Numbered from the stretch's first letter, positions 51,719 through 60,991 are shown. The stretch is DNA of 64,000 nucleotides from Pseudomonas sp. PDM05 (GCF_014851685.1 NZ_JACVAC010000015.1:1-64000); one strand, 5' to 3'. Translations and numbers: made by a program. The notes: generated by a model not told the origin, from the sequence alone.

Positions 51719-52630
51719 TCAGAGGCTGTACTTCTGCAAGTTGGCCATCATCTCCTTCAGCGCCTCGATATTGTCCTTGGGGTGGGCGGCGCCCTCGAAG
51801 TCGCAGATCTGCTGCCAGTGCGCGGCGACGTCATCCGGGGAAAAACCGGCTTCAGGATCGAACCCCACGCCAAGGCTGCGCTCCCAGCGGGTCTTGCCGA
51901 TCCAGCCGCCGCCCACTTCAAACAGGCCGGCCGTTTCCTCGCACGCGGCACTGCCCAGGTACACCACCAGCGGGCTGACCAACTCCGGCTTGAGCCGCTC
52001 GAACACCTGCGGCGGAATCAGGCCTTCGGTCATGCGTGTGCCGCCGGTGGGCGCGATGGCGTTGACCAGGATGTTGTTCTTGCGCCCTTCCAGCGCCAGG
52101 GTGCGGGTCAAGCCATACAGGCCGAGCTTGGCCATGCCGTAGTTGGACTGGCCGAAGTTGCCGTAGATGCCCGAGGTGGACGCGGTGAAGATCACCCGTC
52201 CATACCCTTGCTCACGCATATGCGGCCAGGCAGCGCGGGTGACTTTGTAGGCGCCTTCGACATGCACCCGGTAAACCAGGTCCCAGTCGCTGTCGTCCAT
52301 TTTGTGGAAGGTCTTGTCGCGCAGGATGCCGGCGTTGTTGACCACCACATCGATGCGGCCAAACACCTCCAGCGCGTGCTGCACGATCTTGTCACCGTCG
52401 GTGACAGAGTCGTGGTTGGCTTCGGCAATACCGCCAGCGGCGCGGATTTCGGCGACCACGCGGTCGGCCGCCGAGGCGTTGGCACCTTCGCCCTGGGTCG
52501 AGCCGCCCAGGTCGTTGACCAGCACCTTGGCCCCGTGGCGGGCGAACAGCAGCGCATGGGCCCGGCCCAACCCGCCGCCGGCTCCGGTGACGATCACGAC
52601 CTTATCCTGGAACTGCACTGACTCACTCAT
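51719..52630 (-). CDS. Short-chain dehydrogenase, peroxisomal MFE-2-like
   Basis: This 303-aa NAD(P)-dependent enzyme has the nucleotide motif VVIVTGAGGGLGRAHALLFA, NNAG in VVVNNAGILRDKTF, and the Ser-Tyr-Lys triad in TASTSGIYGNFGQSNYGMAK. The NDLGGSTQGEGA loop and the C-terminal extension resemble the hydroxyacyl-CoA dehydrogenase domain of MFE-2/HSD17B4. I start it at 52630 (MSESVQFQDK). It may take part in the degradation of a lipid-like substrate with the neighbours. Confidence 0.9.
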   Translation of the reverse strand: MSESVQFQDKVVIVTGAGGGLGRAHALLFARHGAKVLVNDLGGSTQGEGANASAADRVVAEIRAAGGIAEANHDSVTDGDKIVQHALEVFGRIDVVVNNAGILRDKTFHKMDDSDWDLVYRVHVEGAYKVTRAAWPHMREQGYGRVIFTASTSGIYGNFGQSNYGMAKLGLYGLTRTLALEGRKNNILVNAIAPTGGTRMTEGLIPPQVFERLKPELVSPLVVYLGSAACEETAGLFEVGGGWIGKTRWERSLGVGFDPEAGFSPDDVAAHWQQICDFEGAAHPKDNIEALKEMMANLQKYSL

Positions 52631-52768
52631 ACCGAACTCCGCTGGCGACAATGGGAATGGCATGAGTGTCAGGCACCCGGCCTCTGGTCACAATAAAGTC
52701 GGCCAGGGCTGAATGGTGCGCGATAAGGCTGGGGGATGATGGCCGGGGCGCCGTGGACGTCAGCTTGT

Positions 52769-52871
52769 GTGGGAGCGGGCTTGCTCGCGAAGGCGGTGTT
52801 TCAGTCGACACCTATTTCGCCGATCCACCGCTTTCGCGAGCAAGCCCGCTCCCACACAAGCCCGCTCCCAC
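52769..52871. repeat. REPIN with extra arm
   Basis: GTGGGAGCGGGCTTGCTCGC and complement form the REPIN, followed by a third arm (CAAGCCCGCTCCCAC) in tandem. Confidence 0.9.
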
Positions 52872-52891
52872 AGATGTTGAACTGTGTGCCT

Positions 52892-53794
52892 TCAGGAATA
52901 AGCCAGATAGGACATCGGGCCGGCGATCCGCTCACGAAACGCCAGGTAATGCTTGAGCACCTGCACCGGCGCCTCGATCTGCGGGTAGTGGCCGATATTG
53001 GCCAGCAGCACCGTATCGGCATGGGGTATCAACTGCTGATAACGCGCCACCATATGGGCACCGGAAATCGGATCAACCTCGCCGTCGATCACCCGCAGGG
53101 GCACCTCGTCACGCTGCATCGCTTCCAGCCATCGCTCGCGCAGGCGACGGCGCTGGGGCACGTAGGCGATCAGTTTATGCAGCACCCGCGTGCCATCGTT
53201 GCAGTTGATCAACTGCCAGAAATCATCCAGGGCACTTTCGCTGGGGCGCGTATGCGGACCGAAAATCTGGCCGAAGCTGTCGGACAACGCGCTGCGCCCA
53301 AACGCGCGACCGATCATCCAGCCCAGGGGGCTGAGCAGGAGTTTCTGCACCAGCGCCAGCCGGTGGGTTTCGGGGAACAAGCCGCCGTTGAGAAACACGC
53401 AACTGGCCATCTGGAAACGCGCTTCGTAATGCCGCGCGAGCAGTTCCTGGGCGACGCTGTCGCCGTAGTCATGGGCCAGCACGTGCACCGGCTGGTCCAC
53501 ACCCAAATGCTCCAGCAAGGCTTGCTGCAAATCCGCCTGCTCCAAGAGGCAGTACTCATGGTCGAGGGGTTTGTCCGATTCGCCAAAGCCGAGCATGTCG
53601 CAGGCGATCACCAGGTTGCGCTGGGCAAGGGGTTGCCACAGGTAGTGCCAGTCCCAGCTGGCGGTGGGGAAGCCGTGGATCAGCAGCAGCGGTTCGCCCT
53701 GCCCCGCCACCCAATAACGGATGGTATGGCCACGGAAGACGAAGCTCTGGCCGCGCTTGTGCCAGGCAGTGAGCGGGATCTCGGCGAGTGGCAT
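52892..53794 (-). CDS. Alpha/beta hydrolase, haloalkane dehalogenase/epoxide hydrolase type
   Basis: This 300-aa enzyme has the oxyanion motif LLIHGFPTASWDW, and a nucleophile elbow reading LAHDYGDSVAQELL, where Asp replaces Ser as in haloalkane dehalogenases and epoxide hydrolases. The catalytic His is in NIGHYPQIEAP. It overlaps the aldolase gene by one base, so the two are co-translated. The substrate is unknown. Confidence 0.87.
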   Translation of the reverse strand: MPLAEIPLTAWHKRGQSFVFRGHTIRYWVAGQGEPLLLIHGFPTASWDWHYLWQPLAQRNLVIACDMLGFGESDKPLDHEYCLLEQADLQQALLEHLGVDQPVHVLAHDYGDSVAQELLARHYEARFQMASCVFLNGGLFPETHRLALVQKLLLSPLGWMIGRAFGRSALSDSFGQIFGPHTRPSESALDDFWQLINCNDGTRVLHKLIAYVPQRRRLRERWLEAMQRDEVPLRVIDGEVDPISGAHMVARYQQLIPHADTVLLANIGHYPQIEAPVQVLKHYLAFRERIAGPMSYLAYS

Positions 53795-54576
53795 CAGGTT
53801 TTATACCCAGGGTCGAGGCTGTCCAACTTACGCAGCAACGCCGGCCAGGCCAGCGCGCCCCCCATGCCTTGTGCACTCTTGGTCACGGCCGCCACCATCG
53901 CCTTGGCCCCGGCAAGAATCTGCGGGCCGATAGGGATCAACTCGGCCCCACCGTTCTGCGCCAGCACCTGGATGTCGCAGGCCCGCTGGAAGGTGAACAT
54001 CATCAGGAAGGTGTCGGCAATGCTGGCGGCGCAGGTGAGCAGGCCGTGGTTGTGCAACATCAGGAAATTGTTATCACCGAGGTCGGCCTGCAGGCGGGCC
54101 TTCTCTTCATGGTTCAGCGCCACGCCTTCGTAGGCGTGGTAGGCCAGGCTCGACAGCACGAAGATCGATTGCTGGCTGATCGGCAGCACGCCCTGCTTCT
54201 GCGCCGCCACTGCGACACCGGACGCGGTGTGGGTGTGCAGCACGCAGGTGACGTCGTGGCGGACTTCGTGGATCGCGCTGTGGATGGTGTAGCCCGCCGG
54301 GTTGATCTCGTAGGGGCTGTCCATCAGCTTGTTGCCGGCCTGGTCGACCTTGACCAGGCTCGACGCGGTGATCTCGTGGAACATCAGCCCATACGGGTTG
54401 ATCAGGAAGTCATCGGTGCCCGGCACCTTGGCCGAGATGTGGGTAAAGATCAGGTCATCCCAACCGTGCAACGCCACCAGGCGATAGCAGGCTGCCAGGT
54501 CGACACGGGTCTGCCATTCGGCAGCGCTGACCTGGCCTTGGACATTTTGTGGCGATAGAACCGGGGCTAAGCTCAC
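53794..54576 (-). CDS. Class II aldolase/adducin-family protein
   Basis: This 260-aa protein matches the class II aldolase/adducin fold with the metal His in THISAKVPGTDDFLINPYGL, then VLHTHTASGVAVAA and NNFLMLHNHGLLTCAAS. Members split or epimerise sugar phosphates or act on other hydroxy-carbonyls. It is first in a two-gene operon with the hydrolase. Confidence 0.9.
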   Translation of the reverse strand: MSLAPVLSPQNVQGQVSAAEWQTRVDLAACYRLVALHGWDDLIFTHISAKVPGTDDFLINPYGLMFHEITASSLVKVDQAGNKLMDSPYEINPAGYTIHSAIHEVRHDVTCVLHTHTASGVAVAAQKQGVLPISQQSIFVLSSLAYHAYEGVALNHEEKARLQADLGDNNFLMLHNHGLLTCAASIADTFLMMFTFQRACDIQVLAQNGGAELIPIGPQILAGAKAMVAAVTKSAQGMGGALAWPALLRKLDSLDPGYKT

Positions 54577-54726
54577 GGTGATGACCTCCTTGGCGCACTT
54601 TCTTATTGTTTTTTTGAGTGATGGGCCAGTCTAGTCAGACGTCCCAGTCGTCGTAGTTGCCTTGGCAGCCAGCTTGATGACCGTACGAGTCAGCTTTGAG
54701 AATAGTTGAAACCTGCGCAAATGGCG

Positions 54727-55413
54727 TCAGAGAAGCGCCGCCAATAAAGGCGCGGCAAACAGGTTGAGCAACCCGGTCAATACCATCACCAAACCGGCGA
54801 CCGAGCCTTCTTCACCGCCCACTTCATGTGCCCGGCTGACCCCGGCGCCATGGGCCCCCACGCCAAACAATGCGCCACGCGCCAAGGGCGTGCGCAGCGG
54901 CAGCCACTTGAGCAACACGCCACCGAGCATGGCACCGAATACGCCGGTGAACATCACGAACACGGCGGTGAGTTCCGGCACGCCGCCCAAGTCGGACGAC
55001 ACCGGCATGGCAAACGGTGTGGTGATGGAGCGCGGCACCAGGGACATTGTCACCGCGCTGTCCAGCGCCAGCGCTTTGGCCAGGCCGAACGAAGTGCCGA
55101 TGGAGGCCACGCTGCCGGCGACCATTCCCAGCAGCAACGCCGACCAGTGCCGCGCCAACAGGCGGCGCTGTTGCCAGATCGGCACGGCGAATGCCACGGT
55201 GACCGGCCCCAGCACCAGCATCAGCCAGTGGGTGTCGGCGGCGTATTCGGCGTAGGCGGTGTGCATCGGCATCGCCACCGCCAGCAAGAGCACCGGCACC
55301 AGAATCAGCGGCGACAACAGATAGCGCCCGGTGCGCCGGTAGATCCAGCGGCTGAAGATGTACGCGCCCAGGGTCAGGGCGAGCCAGAACACCGGCATCA
55401 GTTCAAGCTTCAT
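54727..55413 (-). CDS. CidB/LrgB-family membrane protein
   Basis: This 228-aa inner-membrane protein has the LrgB family signature (SLVPRSITTPFAMPVSSDLGG, then VFGVGAHGAGVSRA-like AHGAGVSRAHEVGGEEGSVA). CidAB/LrgAB proteins act like holin/antiholin or as pyruvate-related transporters. Its start overlaps the end of the LrgA gene by 11 bases. Confidence 0.92.
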   Translation of the reverse strand: MKLELMPVFWLALTLGAYIFSRWIYRRTGRYLLSPLILVPVLLLAVAMPMHTAYAEYAADTHWLMLVLGPVTVAFAVPIWQQRRLLARHWSALLLGMVAGSVASIGTSFGLAKALALDSAVTMSLVPRSITTPFAMPVSSDLGGVPELTAVFVMFTGVFGAMLGGVLLKWLPLRTPLARGALFGVGAHGAGVSRAHEVGGEEGSVAGLVMVLTGLLNLFAAPLLAALL

Positions 55414-55774
55414 GGCGCAGCCTCCAGCGGCAGACGATCTCAACGGTGAACGCCGTCACCAACATCACCGCCAAGGTGCTCACGCCGATCACCAGCAGGA
55501 TGCGCCAGCCCTCGTTGCGCAGCAGGCCGCCGTAGTCCAGCAAACTCATCAAGGCCGGAATAAAGAACAGCAGCATCTCGGCCATCAACACGCCAGCGCC
55601 CAATTGCAGGGCGGCGGGCTTGACCAGGCCGCTGGCGAACGTGGCCAGGAGCAGGCCCAGGCCGACGACACCACCAGGGATAGGCCAGGCGAACCAAACG
55701 GCCAGTTGGCAGCCGAGAAAGTAGATGGCCAACAGCACAACCAATTCAATAGACAAACGGGTGAAACGTTTCAT
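55403..55774 (-). CDS. CidA/LrgA-family membrane protein
   Basis: This 123-aa protein has four membrane segments and the LrgA motif (LGCQLAVWFAWPIPGGVVGL, EMLLFFIPALMSLLDYGGLL). It pairs with the LrgB-type protein. I start it at 55774 (MKRFTRLSIE). It diverges from a LysR gene likely to be its CidR-like regulator. Confidence 0.92.
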   Translation of the reverse strand: MKRFTRLSIELVVLLAIYFLGCQLAVWFAWPIPGGVVGLGLLLATFASGLVKPAALQLGAGVLMAEMLLFFIPALMSLLDYGGLLRNEGWRILLVIGVSTLAVMLVTAFTVEIVCRWRLRHEA

Positions 55775-55850
55775 GGGCTTTGGGTCCTCGCAAGCGCCCA
55801 TTTTAAAGAGGCCAACCCCATACCCACAGCGAATTGTTAGACTGTCAACT

Positions 55851-55865
55851 ATTCCAAACTGGAAT
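55851..55865. promoter_or_regulatory. Palindrome ATTCCA-N3-TGGAAT, candidate LysR box
   Basis: ATTCCAAACTGGAAT is a perfect 6-3-6 inverted repeat between the lrgA-like and LysR starts and has the T-N11-A form expected for LysR sites. It lies 7 bases before the LysR start codon, consistent with autoregulation. Confidence 0.55.
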
Positions 55866-55872
55866 TGAGAGC

Positions 55873-56769
55873 ATGGAATTCAAACAGCTGCGCAGCTTTG
55901 TCGAAGTCATCCACCGGGGCGGTTTTACCCAAGCCGGTAAAACCTTGCACATCAGCCAATCCGCCGTGAGCAAACAGGTGGCGCAATTGGAGCACAGCCT
56001 TGGCACTCCGTTGCTTGAGCGCACCGGCTCGCACGTGCGCCTGACCGCCACCGGCGCGGTGGTATTGCAGCGCGCCGAGGCGATGTTGCGCCTGCAAAGC
56101 GAGTTGCTCAGTGAGCTGGACGACATGCAGCAACTGGCCCGCGGCGAGCTGCGCCTGGGCTTGCCGCTGCTGGCGGGGGATACGTTGTTCGCCGGGCTGT
56201 TTGCCGAGTATCGCAAGCGTTACCCCAACGTCACTATCCAGTTGCTGGAGGGCGGCAGCCGCACTATCGAACAGGCGATCCTCAACGGTGAGCTGGATGT
56301 CGGTGGCAGCCTGATGCCCAACGACCCGGCCTTCGCCTGGCAAGCCTTTTGCGACGAGCCTTTGGACGCTCTGCTGCCGATGGATCACCCGCTGGCGGAA
56401 AACGCCCAGGTGCGCCTGGAGGAATTGGCGGACACGCCATTCCTGATGTACCAGCGCAGTTTTGTGCTGAACGACCGGCTGATGCAGGCGTGCAAGCAAG
56501 TGGGTTTTACCCCGAAGGAAATCGGCCGCAGTGGCCAGGCGGATTTTCTCGTGGCCTTGGTCGCGGCCGGTCAAGGCGTGGTGCTGCTGCCCAGCGTGGT
56601 CGCCCGTGGGCTGGTGCGACCGGGCGTGGTGCGCCTGACGCTCAAGGCGCCGGACTTCCTGCGCTGGGACATTGCATTCATCTGGCGTGAGGGCGCCTAT
56701 CTGTCGAGAGCCGCCCAGGCCTGGCTGGCGTTGTTGCGCGAGTATCCGGTCAGCCGCGCAGTGCAGTGA
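55873..56769 (+). CDS. LysR-family regulator, CidR-like by context
   Basis: This 298-aa regulator has an N-terminal HTH (MEFKQLRSFVEVIHRGGFTQ then LHISQSAVSKQVAQLEHSLG) and a substrate-binding domain. I start it at 55873. It diverges from the lrgA-lrgB-like genes, and LysR-type CidR controls such operons in other bacteria. It overlaps the convergent flavodoxin gene by 20 bases. Confidence 0.92.
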   Translation: MEFKQLRSFVEVIHRGGFTQAGKTLHISQSAVSKQVAQLEHSLGTPLLERTGSHVRLTATGAVVLQRAEAMLRLQSELLSELDDMQQLARGELRLGLPLLAGDTLFAGLFAEYRKRYPNVTIQLLEGGSRTIEQAILNGELDVGGSLMPNDPAFAWQAFCDEPLDALLPMDHPLAENAQVRLEELADTPFLMYQRSFVLNDRLMQACKQVGFTPKEIGRSGQADFLVALVAAGQGVVLLPSVVARGLVRPGVVRLTLKAPDFLRWDIAFIWREGAYLSRAAQAWLALLREYPVSRAVQ

Positions 56770-57205
56770 CCAGCTCGGCCAACCAGGGCTCGGCGTCGGC
56801 CTCGGGGGTGACGCTTTCGCTGGCGTCCAGGCGCAACATCGGCAGCACTTCGCGCACGCCCAGTTCGCCGAACAGTTCACGCATTTGCTCGCCGCCGCCG
56901 CAGAAGGTGTCGCCGTAGCTGGCGTCGCCCAGGCCGATCACCGCACCGGGCAGACCGCGCAAGGTGGCGGGCAGTTGGTCACGCAGGGCCGAATACAGGG
57001 GTTGCAGGTTGTCGGGCAGCTCACCCATGCCGGTGGTGGACGTCACCGCCAGAAACGCTTCGGGCGCGAAAGCCTGTACGTCCGCCAGGGTGGCGCGCGG
57101 GTTGTACCAGGCTTCAAAACCGGCTGCGCTGAGGATACCGGCGGCGTGGCGGGCGACTTCTTCAGCCGTGCCGTAGACCGAGCCGGAAAGGATGGCGACT
57201 TTCAT
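56750..57205 (-). CDS. Flavodoxin, MioC-like
   Basis: This 151-aa FMN protein has the phosphate-binding loop SGSVYGTAEEVARH and the flavin loops STTGMGELPDNLQPLY and GLGDASYGDTFCGGGEQM. It carries electrons at low potential. I use the ATG at 57205 (MKVAILSGS); a TTG one codon earlier is possible. Confidence 0.93.
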   Translation of the reverse strand: MKVAILSGSVYGTAEEVARHAAGILSAAGFEAWYNPRATLADVQAFAPEAFLAVTSTTGMGELPDNLQPLYSALRDQLPATLRGLPGAVIGLGDASYGDTFCGGGEQMRELFGELGVREVLPMLRLDASESVTPEADAEPWLAELVTALRG

Positions 57206-57334
57206 CAATCTGATCCTGTAGTTGAGTGAAAGGCTGGGATATTAGCAGTTGTCACAAATATTTCAGCGGGCCCGGTGAAACATTCAACCGTTGCCATAAA
57301 CTCAAAGCTCCCAAAACAAGCCATGGACCGCTCA

Positions 57335-57802
57335 ATGATCAACGCCAAGCTGATGCAAATGGTTGTCAACGCTTCCAACGACGGGATTGTCGTCGCCGAG
57401 CGCGAAGGCAAGGACAAGCCGATAATTTACGTCAACCCGGCATTCGAGAAGCTGACCGGCTACCACCTGGATGACATCCTGTACCAGGATTGTCGCTTCC
57501 TGCAGTCAGGTGACCGCGACCAGCCGGCGCTGATGGCGATTCGCGAGGCGTTGGACTGTGGCGGTTCGTGCCGGGAAATCCTGCGCAACTATCGTCAGGA
57601 CGGCAGTCACTTCTGGAACGAATTGTCGTTGTCGACGGTGTACAACGAGGCCGACAAGCAGACTTATTTTGTCGGTGTGCAAAAAGATGTGACCTTGCAG
57701 GTCAAGGCCCAGCAGCGCGTCGCCCAGTTGGAAGCCGAACTGGCCCAGGTCAAGGCCGAGCTGGCCGCGCTAAAGATGACGAGCGGATCTAACAAAATTT
57801 AG
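57335..57802 (+). CDS. Short LOV blue-light photoreceptor
   Basis: This 155-aa protein is a LOV domain with short helical ends. The flavin-reactive Cys lies in YQDCRFLQSGDRDQ; with the start at 57335 (MINAKLMQMVVNASNDGIVV) it is residue 53, the same number as in PpSB1-LOV of P. putida. Other family marks: YVNPAFEKLTGY, RNYRQDGSHFWNEL, FVGVQKDVT. The C-terminal coiled-coil (QRVAQLEAELAQVKAELAAL) is a dimer helix. No output domain is present; it probably signals to the LitR-type regulator at 58.5-59.4 kb. Confidence 0.93.
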   Translation: MINAKLMQMVVNASNDGIVVAEREGKDKPIIYVNPAFEKLTGYHLDDILYQDCRFLQSGDRDQPALMAIREALDCGGSCREILRNYRQDGSHFWNELSLSTVYNEADKQTYFVGVQKDVTLQVKAQQRVAQLEAELAQVKAELAALKMTSGSNKI

Positions 57803-57862
57803 ATAATGCGGTCTGTAGAGCGGATAATGGCATTTTAGTACCCCCTCATTGAGCAATGATCG

Positions 57863-58468
57863 ATGCGACGCGACGCACTTCTGACCCAGGATGAACTGGA
57901 TTTCATTCAGAACATGCAGCACACCCCCCAGCTAAACCTGCGGGATGCTTCATCGAGCCTGACCGTCAACGGCGGCGCGCAGATCCGCGATTTGCTCACA
58001 CGCCTGGCCGCTCACGATCACGTCACCATCCAGGCACAGTTCGACAACCAGCAACTCACCTTCCCCCTGCATCTGGTGGAGGATGAGTTTCATGCGGTGC
58101 ATCTGCGTCTGGGGGTGCCGAGCATTTTCGAAGACGGGCCGATGATCCGTCCGTGGCGCCTGGCCCTCGAGGCACCGGTGGCACTGGAGAACATCAAAGG
58201 CACGCCGGGCGCGCTGTGGGTGCACGAAGTGTCATTCAAGGGTGTGCTGGTCGAGATCCGCGGCCGGGTCAAGGCGCCCAAGACCTTTGCGCTGTGGTTC
58301 AGCCCTTCCGGTTACGAACGCATTGCGCTACGCGGCACCTTGGAACGGGTAACCGCACGCGGTTTGTTCGCCTACCGCCTGAGCCAGAGCGATGCGGATG
58401 AGATCGAGCGCCTGCGCCAATTCATCCTGCATCAACACCGCCTGGTCCACCCGCACGTACACGCCTGA
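57863..58468 (+). CDS. Hypothetical protein, PilZ-like by weak similarity
   Basis: This 201-aa soluble protein has a late beta-rich region (ALWVHEVSFKGVLVEIRGRV) that recalls the second half of PilZ domains, but the RxxxR motif for cyclic di-GMP is not evident. It lies between the LOV and LitR-like genes and ends 2 bases from the latter's stop (convergent). Function is not assigned. Confidence 0.65.
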   Translation: MRRDALLTQDELDFIQNMQHTPQLNLRDASSSLTVNGGAQIRDLLTRLAAHDHVTIQAQFDNQQLTFPLHLVEDEFHAVHLRLGVPSIFEDGPMIRPWRLALEAPVALENIKGTPGALWVHEVSFKGVLVEIRGRVKAPKTFALWFSPSGYERIALRGTLERVTARGLFAYRLSQSDADEIERLRQFILHQHRLVHPHVHA

Positions 58469-58470
58469 TC

Positions 58471-59430
58471 TCAGGTATCCAGCTGCCCACTGAGAAACTG
58501 CTGCAAGCGACGCTGCATCAGGCGTCCTTCATTGCCCAGGCAGCCGATGGAAGAACCGGCCAGGTCCTTCTCGGCCAGGTCCGACGCGACCCCCGCCAGG
58601 AACAACGGGCAATCCAGGGTCAGCGCCAGGCGGTTCAGGCGCCCCGGCAGGTCATAACCGTGGGAACGGTTGGAATAGACGATCAGGGCCTGGGGACGGG
58701 TCTTTTCACAGACCAGTGTCAGCTCATCAAATGGCTGGCCCATGCCCAGCACCTTCACCGCCAGGTCGTCGCGCGTCATCAACAGCCCGGCCACCAGCAA
58801 TTCCAACTTGCGGCATTCGCCGGGCATGGCCGCCAACAGCACCCGGGGGGCCGACGAGGCGCACGCCACATGCAGACGCGCCAACGCCTGTACCCGCAGG
58901 AACGCGTCGAAGAACAGCCACTCACTGGCCTGGCCGAATCGGCCTTGATGGCGCAGCAGCTCGTTCCACAGGGGCATCAGGATGTCCTGGAACACGATGC
59001 TCTGGGGGTAGGTCGCAAAAATCTGGCCGTACACATGCTCCAACTGGCGATCATCGAAAGCACTCACGGCCAGCCTCAACCGCGCCTGCCATTGAGCCCA
59101 CTCGGCGCCCTCAGGCGTGTCGTGCTCGGCACGCACGGCTTGCGCCTGCTGGTCGTCGCGCGCCAGGATCTTGCCGACCTTGCTTACGGCCACGCCGCGC
59201 TCGATCCAATCAAGAATACGATTGACCGTCTCAATATCGGCCTTGGAGTAGAGCCGGTGCCCGCTTTCGGTGCGCGTCGGCTGTATAAGGCCATAACGCC
59301 GCTCCCATGCACGCAGCGTCACTGGATTGATGCCTGTCAATCTCGACACTTCACGAATCGGAAAAAACGCCTCGGAATCGGTCGAATCCAGATGTGAAAT
59401 GCTATCAAGAGGAGCAGTAATTTCGGGCAT
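58471..59430 (-). CDS. MerR-family LitR/CarH-like light regulator
   Basis: This 319-aa regulator has an N-terminal MerR HTH (FFPIREVSRLTGINPVTLRA, WERRYGLIQPTRTESGHRLY) and a C-terminal part of the cobalamin-binding type (helical domain, then Rossmann-like, LLAAMPGECRKLELLVAGLL). In CarH-type proteins the B12 motif is ExxxH with a DxHxxG motif; neither is clear here, which fits class II LitR proteins that lack B12 and work with short LOV proteins in P. putida. I start it at 59430 (MPEITAPLDS). It likely controls the pterin genes that diverge from it. Confidence 0.87.
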   Translation of the reverse strand: MPEITAPLDSISHLDSTDSEAFFPIREVSRLTGINPVTLRAWERRYGLIQPTRTESGHRLYSKADIETVNRILDWIERGVAVSKVGKILARDDQQAQAVRAEHDTPEGAEWAQWQARLRLAVSAFDDRQLEHVYGQIFATYPQSIVFQDILMPLWNELLRHQGRFGQASEWLFFDAFLRVQALARLHVACASSAPRVLLAAMPGECRKLELLVAGLLMTRDDLAVKVLGMGQPFDELTLVCEKTRPQALIVYSNRSHGYDLPGRLNRLALTLDCPLFLAGVASDLAEKDLAGSSIGCLGNEGRLMQRRLQQFLSGQLDT

Positions 59431-59533
59431 TTTAGGCCAAAAAACCAACGGTAATTGGGGCAGCCATTTAACGCCTTTAGAGCTGTCTTTTTCAAGGTCC
59501 ACCCTCTTTAGACCAATGTCACTGGCGTATTTC

Positions 59534-59567
59534 TGTAAAACAGGAATAATCCTTGCCTGTTTTTACA
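59534..59567. promoter_or_regulatory. Inverted repeat, candidate LitR operator
   Basis: TGTAAAACAGG (59534-59544) and CCTGTTTTTACA (59556-59567) form an almost perfect inverted repeat with an 11-base spacer in the divergent gap between the LitR-like gene and the monooxygenase gene. MerR regulators bind such dyads. Confidence 0.5.
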
Positions 59568-59642
59568 TAGCGGCACTACCCCGCCGCTATGTTCGTGCGC
59601 CACCTACCCGGTCCAGCGCACCCGTTTATTTGGAGATACATA

Positions 59643-60203
59643 ATGTCTACCTCCCCAGTCACCCTGATGGTTGCGCGTCGCGTGGCCAAAGGTCGCTACG
59701 AAGAACTGATGGCCTGGCTGCGCGAAGGCGAGCAATTGGCCACCGACTTCCCCGGTTACCTGGGTTCAGGCGTGCTCGCACCGCCGCCCAATGACGACGA
59801 ATTCCAGATCATCTTCCGCTTCGCCGATGAAAAGACCCTGCATGCCTGGGAGTTTTCCGCGTCCCGCAGTGCCTGGCTGGGCCGTGGCAGCGAGCTGTTT
59901 GCCGACCCGTCCGAGCATCGCGTGAGCGGCATCGACGGTTGGTTTGGTGCCGTGGGTGCACGGCCGCCGCGCTGGAAGCAGGCCGTGGCGATCTGGCTGG
60001 CGTTTTTCCCGGTGTCACTGATCTTCAACTTTGTACTGGGCCCGCTGCTCAATGAGCTGGAGTTGGTGCCGCGCGTGCTGGTCAGCACCCTGGCACTCAC
60101 GCCGCTGATGGTTTATCTGTTCATTCCGCTGTCGACCCACCTGCTGGCCAACTGGCTGCACCCTGCGCCCACACCACGCAAGGCCACCGAAGCCGCCGCG
60201 TGA
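59643..60203 (+). CDS. ABM-domain protein with C-terminal membrane helices
   Basis: This 186-aa protein has an N-terminal antibiotic-biosynthesis-monooxygenase (ABM) fold (VTLMVARRVAKGRYEELMAW, FPGYLGSGVLAPP, EFQIIFRFADEKTLHAWE) and two hydrophobic helices near the C-terminus (AVAIWLAFFPVSLIFNFVLG, VLVSTLALTPLMVYLFIPL). The ATG at 59643 follows GGAG. It leads the rightward unit with folM and folE. The substrate is unknown. Confidence 0.87.
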   Translation: MSTSPVTLMVARRVAKGRYEELMAWLREGEQLATDFPGYLGSGVLAPPPNDDEFQIIFRFADEKTLHAWEFSASRSAWLGRGSELFADPSEHRVSGIDGWFGAVGARPPRWKQAVAIWLAFFPVSLIFNFVLGPLLNELELVPRVLVSTLALTPLMVYLFIPLSTHLLANWLHPAPTPRKATEAAA

Positions 60204-60260
60204 GTACAGGGGGGGCCGCTCGCTGGTATGATTTGAACCTGCCAGCGAAGCGAGCCCTCC

Positions 60261-60971
60261 ATGACTGCAACACACGCCCCGATCCTGATCACCGGCGCCG
60301 GCCAGCGTGTCGGCCTGCATTGCGCCCAGCGCCTGCTGGACGACGGCCATCCGGTGATTTTCAGCTACCGCAGCGAACGTCCCGGCGTGCAGGCCCTGCG
60401 CGAACGCGGTGCGATCGGTGTGTTTGCCGACTTCTCCAGCGAAGCCGGCATCCTGGCGTTTATCGCCGAGCTGAACACCCACACCCAAAGCCTGCGTGCG
60501 ATCATCCACAACGCCTCGGCCTGGATCGCAGAGAGTCCCGACGACGAAAGCCGTGCCTTTACCGACATGTTCAGCGTGCACATGCTTGCGCCTTACCTGA
60601 TCAACCTGCATTGTTCAGCTTTGCTACAACGCTCGACACCCGCCGACATCGTGCACATCAGCGATGACGTGGTGCGCAAGGGCAGCCGCCAGCACATCGC
60701 CTATTGCGCCACCAAGGCCGGGCTCGACAGCCTCACGCTGTCGTTTGCCGCGCAGTTCGCGCCGCTGATCAAGGTCAACGGCATCGCGCCCGCCATGGTG
60801 ATGTTCAACGAAGGCGACGACGCCGCTTATCGCACCCAGGTGCTGGCCAAGTCCGCACTGGGCATCGAACCCGGGCCCGAGGTGATCTACCAGAGCGTGC
60901 GTTACCTGCTGGACAACCCCTATGTCACTGGTACCACCCTGACCGTCAACGGCGGGCGGCATATCAAGTAA
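60261..60971 (+). CDS. folM: Dihydromonapterin reductase
   Basis: This 236-aa SDR-family enzyme reduces dihydromonapterin to tetrahydromonapterin. It shows the NADPH-binding GAGQRVGLHCAQRLL, HNASAWIAESPD and the YCATKAGLDSLTLSFA catalytic block, ending TGTTLTVNGGRHIK. Gene order folM-folE-folX is typical of Pseudomonas pterin synthesis, the three forming one operon 20 and 2 bases apart. Confidence 0.93.
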   Translation: MTATHAPILITGAGQRVGLHCAQRLLDDGHPVIFSYRSERPGVQALRERGAIGVFADFSSEAGILAFIAELNTHTQSLRAIIHNASAWIAESPDDESRAFTDMFSVHMLAPYLINLHCSALLQRSTPADIVHISDDVVRKGSRQHIAYCATKAGLDSLTLSFAAQFAPLIKVNGIAPAMVMFNEGDDAAYRTQVLAKSALGIEPGPEVIYQSVRYLLDNPYVTGTTLTVNGGRHIK

Positions 60972-60991
60972 GCCGTTTGTGAGGATGTTGT

